In this document: one piece after another, positions 31,813 through 36,754 of the stretch | Numbering within the stretch: position 1 is the first letter of the stretch | How the letters are laid out: every line of letters starts with the position of its first letter | Origin: Chloroflexota bacterium | GTDB lineage: Bacteria > Chloroflexota > UBA6077 > FW602-bin22 > CADDYW01 | Assembly: GCA_019690095.1 (NCBI GenBank) | Contig: JADGGD010000013.1 | Coordinates: 1-36,754 of the forward strand | Direction: 5' to 3' | DNA: 36,754 bases | Position numbers and translations under genes: made by a program | Notes under the pieces: generated by a model | Told to the model about the DNA's origin: nothing | The model's database searches: none | The model's input: only the letters and a program-made list of their open reading frames with translations

Positions 31813-33741
31813 CTAGCGTGCGGGAGGAAACACTATCGCGACCAGGACAATAACTACGACCCCCACGACAAATCCGAGTGCGTAACTCGGGGTACGCCCG
31901 GTCTGCAGGCGGGTGAGCGCCCAGCCGAAGACCGCGTAGCACAGCCAGGCCAGCCCGTTGACCGCGCCGTCGATGATCTGGCGGTCAAACCACGCAAGGA
32001 GTGACGACAGTCCAAGCAGGACGCGCCGAACCAGCCAGGCGTAGAGATCATCCAGGTAGTACCGATTCACGAGGAGCATATAGATCGGCCGAATGGACTG
32101 TGCTGTCGCCTCCGCTGACAGCCAGCCGGCACCGTAGTAGGCCCAGGCCAGGAGGATGCCCACAAGAGAGATCGCCGTCGAGAGGAATGCCAGCCCCGGA
32201 TCCAGCCCGGGCGACACCTCGGCCGATCCTGTGATGAACACCGCGAACCCGCCTCCAAGGAGCGGCGAGCCCACCAGGCCAGCGCCAACTGCCAGCACAG
32301 CGAGGATCACCAGGGGAGCGACCAGCACCGGCGAGGCCTCGCCCGCGTCAGGCTGGTGCGTCCCCGGACCGTGACCGGAAGCGTGATCCCTCCCCCGGTC
32401 CACAGGTAGTGCCCCGCGCGGCTGTCCGAGGAAAGCAAGGAACCAGGCGCGGAAAATGTAGAAGGCGGTCAGTCCACTGGTGACCAGGGCGAGGAGCGTC
32501 AGGGCCAGGTTACCGCTTCGTTCGACCGCCGCGATGACCTCATCCTTGCTCCAGAAACCGCTGAATGGCGGGATGGCCGCGAGTGCAAGCGCCCCGCAGA
32601 GGAAAGTGAGCGCAGTCACCGGCATGCGTCGGAACAGGCCCCCCATCGCCAGGAGGTTCTGTTCCCCACCCAGCTGGTGAATCACCGCCCCGGCGGCCAG
32701 GAACAAGAGTGCCTTGAAGAAGGCATGGGTTATCAGATGGAACATTCCTGCAGCCAGGCTGGCGGCTCCCAGCCCGAGCATCATGTAGCCGAGCTGGCTG
32801 ATCGTCGAATAGGCCAGCACACGCTTGATGTCGGTCATCACGAGGCCCTGGGTCGCAGCGAACAGCGCCGTGAATCCACCAATCCACGCAACCACCTGCA
32901 TGGCCGCGGCCGAGGCGGCGAAGAGGGGAAAGGTTCGCGCGATGAGATATACCCCCGCGGCCACCATGGTCGCGGCGTGGATCAGCGCGCTGACCGGTGT
33001 TGGTCCCTCCATTGCGTCGGGAAGCCAGACGTGCAGGGGGAACTGGGCCGATTTCCCAACGGCTCCCAGGAACACCAGCAGCATCGCCAGGGTCAACAGC
33101 CCTGTCCCCAGGTTCCCCGCGCGCACCGCCGCCGCGATCTGGCTGAAGTCGAAGCTACCCGTCCGGCTGTAGAGGATCAGGATGCCGGTCAGGAGACCGA
33201 GGTCACCAAGGCGGGTTGTCACAAACGCCTTCACCGCCGCGGCGGCTGCCGCAGGCCGCTCGTACCAGAAGCCGATCAGCAGATAGGAAGACAGCCCAAC
33301 TAGCTCCCAGAAGATATACAGCTGGAGGAAGTTTGGTGCCAGTACCAGCCCCAGCATAGCCGCCGTGAAGATGCACATGAAGGCGAAATAGCGCGTGTAG
33401 CCGGGGTCGCCGGCCATGTAGCCCAGGGAGTAGATCTGGACCACCAGGCTGATGAACGCGACGAGCACCAGCATGGCCGCCGCGAGGGGATCGAAGATCA
33501 ACCCGAGCTGGAGCGAGATGCTCCCGACGCGGAACCAGTCGAAGGTCTCAACACGGCTGGCGGTTCCCACCGTTCCCTGGCCGATCAGCTCCCCCATGGC
33601 AAGGAACGCCAGCAGGAACGATATTCCGATTGCCGCGACCGCGAGGTACCCGCTCCATCGGGGGCGATAATGTCCACTTGCGAGGATCAGGATCAGACCG
33701 ATCACCGGCAGAACCGGAACGAGCCACAGGTACGCGGGCAT
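31813..33741 (-). CDS. nuoL: NADH-quinone oxidoreductase subunit L
   Basis: The protein has 642 residues from ATG 33741, with GAGGTGG just upstream; GTG 33759 is a less likely start overlapping nuoK. NuoL is the distal antiporter-like subunit. The core includes LYIFWELVGLSSYLLIGFWYERP, GKSAQFPLHVWLPDAMEGPTPVSALIHAATMV and KRVLAYSTISQLGYMMLG. Conserved Glu and Lys of the proton path are in place. A soluble loop near residues 435-470 is unusually His/Asp/Gly-rich (RDHASGHGPGTHQPDAGE), and a C-terminal segment of about 130 residues forms the lateral helix and last membrane helix. Confidence 0.96.
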   Translation of the reverse strand: MPAYLWLVPVLPVIGLILILASGHYRPRWSGYLAVAAIGISFLLAFLAMGELIGQGTVGTASRVETFDWFRVGSISLQLGLIFDPLAAAMLVLVAFISLVVQIYSLGYMAGDPGYTRYFAFMCIFTAAMLGLVLAPNFLQLYIFWELVGLSSYLLIGFWYERPAAAAAAVKAFVTTRLGDLGLLTGILILYSRTGSFDFSQIAAAVRAGNLGTGLLTLAMLLVFLGAVGKSAQFPLHVWLPDAMEGPTPVSALIHAATMVAAGVYLIARTFPLFAASAAAMQVVAWIGGFTALFAATQGLVMTDIKRVLAYSTISQLGYMMLGLGAASLAAGMFHLITHAFFKALLFLAAGAVIHQLGGEQNLLAMGGLFRRMPVTALTFLCGALALAAIPPFSGFWSKDEVIAAVERSGNLALTLLALVTSGLTAFYIFRAWFLAFLGQPRGALPVDRGRDHASGHGPGTHQPDAGEASPVLVAPLVILAVLAVGAGLVGSPLLGGGFAVFITGSAEVSPGLDPGLAFLSTAISLVGILLAWAYYGAGWLSAEATAQSIRPIYMLLVNRYYLDDLYAWLVRRVLLGLSSLLAWFDRQIIDGAVNGLAWLCYAVFGWALTRLQTGRTPSYALGFVVGVVVIVLVAIVFPPAR

Positions 33742-33752
33742 CGAGCCCACCT

Positions 33753-34085
33753 CTACCACTTCATCAGATTGATGTCCTCAACGCTCACCGTCCGACGCTG
33801 CCGATAGATCGCCAGGAGGATCGCCAGAGCAACTGCTGCCTCGGCCGCAGCCACGGTGATAATAAACAGGGCGAAGATCTGGCCGTTGAGCCCGTGCGCG
33901 ACCTGGTTCGCCGGCGGCACCGGGAGGTAGCGGGAGAAGGCGACCAGAGCTATATTGACCGCATTGAACATCAACTCTATTGACATAAGAATTGCAACGA
34001 CGTTGCGTTTGGCCAGCGCCCCGAACAGACCGATCGCGAAGAGGATCGCGCTCAGGACAAGATAATGGGTCAGAGTGACTGGCAC
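33753..34085 (-). CDS. nuoK: NADH-quinone oxidoreductase subunit K
   Basis: The protein has 110 residues from GTG 34085, supported by GGGAGG eight bases upstream; a TTG at 34106 would overlap nuoJ. There are three membrane helices. The conserved acidic residues are the Glu in [17 protein letters not shown] and in [16 protein letters not shown]. NuoK passes protons between NuoJ and NuoN in the membrane arm. The start lies four bases after the nuoJ stop. Confidence 0.96.
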   Translation of the reverse strand: MPVTLTHYLVLSAILFAIGLFGALAKRNVVAILMSIELMFNAVNIALVAFSRYLPVPPANQVAHGLNGQIFALFIITVAAAEAAVALAILLAIYRQRRTVSVEDINLMKW

Positions 34086-34089
34086 GGGA

Positions 34090-34599
34090 TCAACCCTCCC
34101 GGGCAATAACGATCGCCCCGATCATCGCGGCAAGGAGAAGCAGGCCGGCAAGCTCGAAGGGGAGCAGGAAAGGCCCCATCAGGAGCTCGCCCAGCGTTCG
34201 GGTCACGTCAGTGACCCCGCCTGGTGTTGCTGCCTCACTGCGGGGAAATACTGCGCCCGCGAGCGTCAGGACCAGCAGAAGCCCCAGCAGGGCCGCAATC
34301 ACGGCGGCGATGCCGCGCTGAGAATTGGGTGGATTGCTGTCGGGAGCGTAGCTCCGCTGGGTCAGCATGATCGCAAACAGGAGAAGCACCGTGATCGCGC
34401 CCACGTAGATAATTACCTGGGCCGCGGCGATGAACTCAGCTCCCAGCAGGACGTAGATCCCCGCGATCATAAAGAAGACGAAGACGAGTGCAAGGGCCGC
34501 GTGGACAATCCGCGGAAGCAAGACGACCGCCAGGGCTCCGATCACGAGGCTAATCGCGATCACGTAGAAGGCGAATGCTGCCCAGGTCTCGGTAGTCAT
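34090..34599 (-). CDS. nuoJ: NADH-quinone oxidoreductase subunit J
   Basis: The protein has 169 residues from ATG 34599, with GGGAGAGG upstream. It has five membrane helices. [45 protein letters not shown] (short motif AEFIAAAQ and YVGAI) is the NuoJ signature containing the pi-bulge helix. The start codon overlaps the stop of the 36-codon ORF upstream as ATGA. In most bacteria nuoI lies directly before nuoJ; here it does not. Confidence 0.95.
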   Translation of the reverse strand: MTTETWAAFAFYVIAISLVIGALAVVLLPRIVHAALALVFVFFMIAGIYVLLGAEFIAAAQVIIYVGAITVLLLFAIMLTQRSYAPDSNPPNSQRGIAAVIAALLGLLLVLTLAGAVFPRSEAATPGGVTDVTRTLGELLMGPFLLPFELAGLLLLAAMIGAIVIAREG

Positions 34600-34706
34600 A
34601 CGGCCCTCTCCCGGCGCCGCGCCGCGTGCCACCGAGAGAGGGGCTGACGGAAAGGCACACCGTTTGTGGCGGCTCGGGCAGCCATTCGCACGCCGGTCTC
34701 GATCAC
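34596..34706 (-). CDS. Candidate 36-residue ORF occupying the nuoI position
   Basis: Just after the nuoH stop, AGGAGG (34718-34713) lies six bases before GTG 34706, a near-ideal ribosome-binding site. The frame runs 36 codons and its TGA overlaps the nuoJ ATG as ATGA, the same coupling used between other genes in the operon. The peptide is basic and Arg/Ala-rich (METGVRMAARAATNGVPF at its N-terminus, RRRERAV at its end) and has no Cys, so it cannot bind the two 4Fe-4S clusters of NuoI. It could be a remnant of nuoI after an internal deletion, a small accessory protein, or simply a device for coupling nuoH and nuoJ translation. No homology is recognised. Confidence 0.45.
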   Translation of the reverse strand: MIETGVRMAARAATNGVPFRQPLSRWHAARRRERAV

Positions 34707-34716
34707 ACGCAACCTC

Positions 34717-35775
34717 CTAGGCCGTCAGCGCCTGGTATGCCCAGATCCCCACGCCGGTGAGCAGAACGTTCACCAGGGATACCGGGAGCAGATAACGCCA
34801 GGCGAGGGCCATGAGCTGATCAACCCGCACGCGCGGCAGGGTACCGCGCAACCAGTAGAAGATGAAGAAGAGTGCATAGGTTTTGAGAAGAAACCAGACG
34901 TACGGCGGCAAAATCGGGCCAAGCCATCCACCGAAGAAGAGCGTCGCCCCAAGCGCGGCCACCGAGAACGCGTTCAAGTACTCCGCCAGGAAGAAGAGCG
35001 CGAAGCGCACACCACTGTACTCGATGTGGTAGCCCGCCACGATCTCCGACTCGGCCTCCATGAGATCGAAGGGGGTCCGGTTGAGCTCGGCAGTCGCCGA
35101 GATGAAGTACACCACGAAGCCAAGAGGCTGGAGCAGGATATTCCAACGCCAGCCCGACCAGGCGGCCTGCCCCTGCACGATGCTCACTGTTGACAGAGAG
35201 CCACTGATCATAGCGACACCGAGGATCGAGAAGACAAGCGGGATCTCGTAACTGACCATCTGCGCCGCTGCGCGCATGGCCCCGAGCAGAGCATACTTGT
35301 TGTTCGAGCCCCACCCCGCCATCAGCATGCCAACCGCTGTCAGCGAGGATACCGCGACGACGTAGAGAATCCCGATGTTCAGGTCAGAGATGATCATGCC
35401 CGGCCCAAAGGGAATGACGGCGTAGACCAGCAGTGCCGAGGCGACCATCACAATCGTCGAGAGCTTGAAGACCGGCACATCGGCGCTGGCCGGGATGATA
35501 TCTTCCTTCGTGAAGAGCTTGATCACATCAGCAACCGGCTGGAGGAGCCCCTCGGGCCCGACCCGATTCGGACCCAGCCGATCCTGGATGAAGGCGATGA
35601 TGCGCCGTTCCAGGTAGACCAGGCTCATAACGATGATCGTTGCCATTACCAGGAAGAAAGAGATCGAGATGACAATCTGAATCAGGCCGGCCAACCAGGC
35701 AGGGAGGAAAGAGGCCAGAACCGCGCCGATGAACTGAGCGGCAAGAGGAAAGAAATTATTGATAAAGCTACTCAC
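34717..35775 (-). CDS. nuoH: NADH-quinone oxidoreductase subunit H
   Basis: The protein has 352 residues and eight or nine membrane helices. It forms most of the quinone-binding chamber where the membrane arm meets the peripheral arm. ERRIIAFIQDRLGPNRVGPEG is the NuoH signature (E-R-R-x4-Q-x-R-G-P-N), followed by GWGSNNKYALLGAMRAAAQMVSYEIPL and TAELNRTPFDLMEAESEIVAGYHIEY. All expected acidic residues are present, so the protein looks suited to a complete complex I although its peripheral partners are not encoded here. It starts 18 bases after the nuoA stop. Confidence 0.97.
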   Translation of the reverse strand: MSSFINNFFPLAAQFIGAVLASFLPAWLAGLIQIVISISFFLVMATIIVMSLVYLERRIIAFIQDRLGPNRVGPEGLLQPVADVIKLFTKEDIIPASADVPVFKLSTIVMVASALLVYAVIPFGPGMIISDLNIGILYVVAVSSLTAVGMLMAGWGSNNKYALLGAMRAAAQMVSYEIPLVFSILGVAMISGSLSTVSIVQGQAAWSGWRWNILLQPLGFVVYFISATAELNRTPFDLMEAESEIVAGYHIEYSGVRFALFFLAEYLNAFSVAALGATLFFGGWLGPILPPYVWFLLKTYALFFIFYWLRGTLPRVRVDQLMALAWRYLLPVSLVNVLLTGVGIWAYQALTA

Positions 35776-35793
35776 CGGCGCTCCAACCGAGGG

Positions 35794-36150
35794 CTACCAC
35801 CAGCGCAATGCCTGCTTTTTCCAGGCGTAGATGAGCCCGACTACCAGGGTTCCGATGAAGATGACCATTTCAGCGAGGGCAAACAACCCCAGCCGACCGT
35901 AGGCGACCGCCCACGGATAGACGAAGACCGTCTCGACATCGAAGACGACAAACACAAGGGCATACAGGTAGAAACCGACGTAGTACTGGATCCAGGAGGT
36001 CCCGATTGTCTCCACACCGCACTCGTAGGTGGCGAGCTTGATCGGGTTAGGGTGCTGGGGACGAAGGGCTGCCGAGATCGCGAGGGGAGCAACGGCAAAG
36101 CCCACTGCCATAACGGTGAAAACAGCAATCGGTCCGTAGAGCGCCAGCAT
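35794..36150 (-). CDS. nuoA: NADH-quinone oxidoreductase subunit A
   Basis: The protein has 118 residues and three membrane helices. YECGVETIG is the family signature with the Cys-containing loop near the quinone site, and YALVFVVFDVETVFVYPWA carries the conserved Asp/Glu of the second helix. The ATG at 36150 has AGGAG nine bases upstream. It is the first gene of the operon: a strong promoter lies just upstream and the next gene is divergent, so no nuoB, C or D can precede it on the same transcript. Confidence 0.96.
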   Translation of the reverse strand: MLALYGPIAVFTVMAVGFAVAPLAISAALRPQHPNPIKLATYECGVETIGTSWIQYYVGFYLYALVFVVFDVETVFVYPWAVAYGRLGLFALAEMVIFIGTLVVGLIYAWKKQALRWW

Positions 36151-36212
36151 CCGGTCGATCTCCTGGACGGCAGCGAGGCTACAGCCGCAATCCCGGCCTT
36201 CCCATCAAGACG

Positions 36213-36241
36213 ATTATAGCATCGCGAGTCTCTAACGCCAA
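36213..36241 (-). promoter_or_regulatory. Promoter of the nuoAHJKLMN operon
   Basis: On the minus strand TTGGCG (36241-36236), a 17-base spacer and a perfect TATAAT (36218-36213) preceded by TGC form a strong promoter with an extended -10. The leader to ATG 36150 is about 56 bases. Confidence 0.7.
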
Positions 36242-36259
36242 CGCGGGGATCGCACGCAG

Positions 36260-36265
36260 TAGAAT
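36260..36265 (+). promoter_or_regulatory. Possible -10 of the metalloprotease gene, leaderless
   Basis: TAGAAT (36260-36265) lies twelve bases before ATG 36278, so a transcript from it would have about six bases of leader. The region upstream overlaps the nuo promoter's -35, giving overlapping divergent promoters. No -35 is clear. Confidence 0.35.
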
Positions 36266-36277
36266 AGCCGTGCTCCC

Positions 36278-36754
36278 ATGTCGATCCATGCTCTCTTGGT
36301 CCTGCCTGGCATTGTCATTCACGAGCTCGGCCACTACCTCCTCTGTCGGCTGGTTGGGACGCCGGTGAAAGAGGTGGTTTTCTTTGATCAGGCCGGGCCG
36401 TCGGGTTACGTTGTCCACACGATCCCGCGCCGTCTGCGCCATCATCTGGTAATCGTCGCCGGACCGCTCCTGCTGAACTCGGCCCTGAGCTTCCTGCTCT
36501 TTCGCGCCGCCGCCAGCTCCCTCGGTCTTCCCGGAGGCATTCTGCTCGACCGATCTGCAGATTTCATCCCGCGGATCGTGCAGATCGTCCTGGCCATCCT
36601 CCTGGGGACTTCCATCGCCCTCCAGGCTATCCCCAGCCTGACTGACGCAAGCAGTCTCTGGACCGTTGCCCTGGAGCGCCTCGAGCGCGGAAATCTGCTC
36701 GCCCTCGGCGTCCTGCCGTTCGCTGGCGGGCTCATCCTGGTGAACTACCTGCGG
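36278..36754 (+). CDS. Membrane metalloprotease-like protein with HExxH motif (3' truncated by window edge)
   Basis: The first 159 codons are visible and the frame is open to the window edge. LPGIVIHELGHYLLCRLVGTPV in the first membrane helix contains HELGH, the zinc-binding motif of M50 (site-2 protease-like) intramembrane proteases, followed by the family-like VKEVVFF strand. Two or three further membrane helices follow, including HHLVIVAGPLLLNSALSFLLF, where A-G-P-x3-N matches the M50 second conserved helix. ALQAIPSLTDA occupies the place of the third zinc ligand motif (usually NPxxDG) and provides an Asp. Membership in an M50-like family is likely, but whether it cleaves anything is unknown. 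Confidence 0.75.
   Translation, partial: MSIHALLVLPGIVIHELGHYLLCRLVGTPVKEVVFFDQAGPSGYVVHTIPRRLRHHLVIVAGPLLLNSALSFLLFRAAASSLGLPGGILLDRSADFIPRIVQIVLAILLGTSIALQAIPSLTDASSLWTVALERLERGNLLALGVLPFAGGLILVNYLR

Noticed and set aside
1-36754. CRISPR arrays, insertion sequences, prophage or rRNA
   Set aside because: I saw no regularly spaced repeats, transposase or integrase motifs, or rRNA segments on either strand.
1-36754. In-frame UGA selenocysteine codons in the genes of this window
   Set aside because: Every recognised gene reaches its family's normal C-terminus before its stop, and I saw no domain continuing past a TGA; a SECIS search was not possible here.

Overview
This GC-rich bacterial window is densely coded. 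It looks like a Chloroflexota genome, most plausibly Thermomicrobia-like (Sphaerobacter/Thermomicrobium relatives). That placement is inferred from several things together: the MurT/GatD lipid II amidation pair, GT-C glycosyltransferases with C-terminal beta-sandwich modules, a bacterial selenocysteine tRNA, an HNH protein of the kind common in Chloroflexota and Cyanobacteria, and several apparently leaderless genes behind TGnTAtAcT-type -10 boxes. No marker gene here fixes the taxonomy. No gene-free stretch exceeds 300 bases; the longest are 21157-21420, 16441-16699 and 26750-26970, all divergent promoter regions.

Layout. (1) 1-2536, plus strand: the tail of an unknown cysteine-containing protein, a SufR-like winged-helix regulator and pyruvate kinase. 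(2) 2523-12378, minus strand: a four-gene surface-glycan locus with a YfhO-like membrane protein followed by three large GT-C (ArnT/PMT-like) proteins carrying three, three and one copies of a beta-sandwich module. It diverges from an O-antigen ligase/polymerase-type gene (12478-13938). (3) 14069-15739, plus: a universal stress protein and two TrkA/RCK NAD-binding proteins with no channel gene, facing an HNH endonuclease across a strong hairpin terminator. (4) 16700-20460, plus: murT-gatD-murJ, a coherent peptidoglycan-precursor operon for lipid II amidation and flipping. (5) pyrE (minus), then lepA, two ABC ATPases without a permease (the first with an AbrB-like C-terminal domain) and a third TrkA-N protein, all plus. 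(6) 25769-26749, minus: thioredoxin and a degenerate DnaC/IstB-like AAA+ protein, divergent from a small membrane protein and an HtrA-type lipoprotein protease. (7) 28640-28735, minus: selC, the UGA-decoding tRNA-Sec. (8) 28856-36150, minus: nuoA-H-J-K-L-M-N, all seven membrane subunits of complex I and none of the peripheral-arm genes. A 36-codon ORF with an ideal ribosome-binding site sits where nuoI normally lies. (9) 36278 to the edge, plus: the start of an HExxH membrane metalloprotease.

The most unusual items are the membrane-arm-only nuo operon with the small ORF in the nuoI position, the AAA+ protein that has lost its ATPase motifs, the ABC ATPase-AbrB fusion, the triplicated beta-module in the tandem GT-C proteins, and the isolated selC. 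I saw no CRISPR array, insertion sequence, prophage or rRNA.
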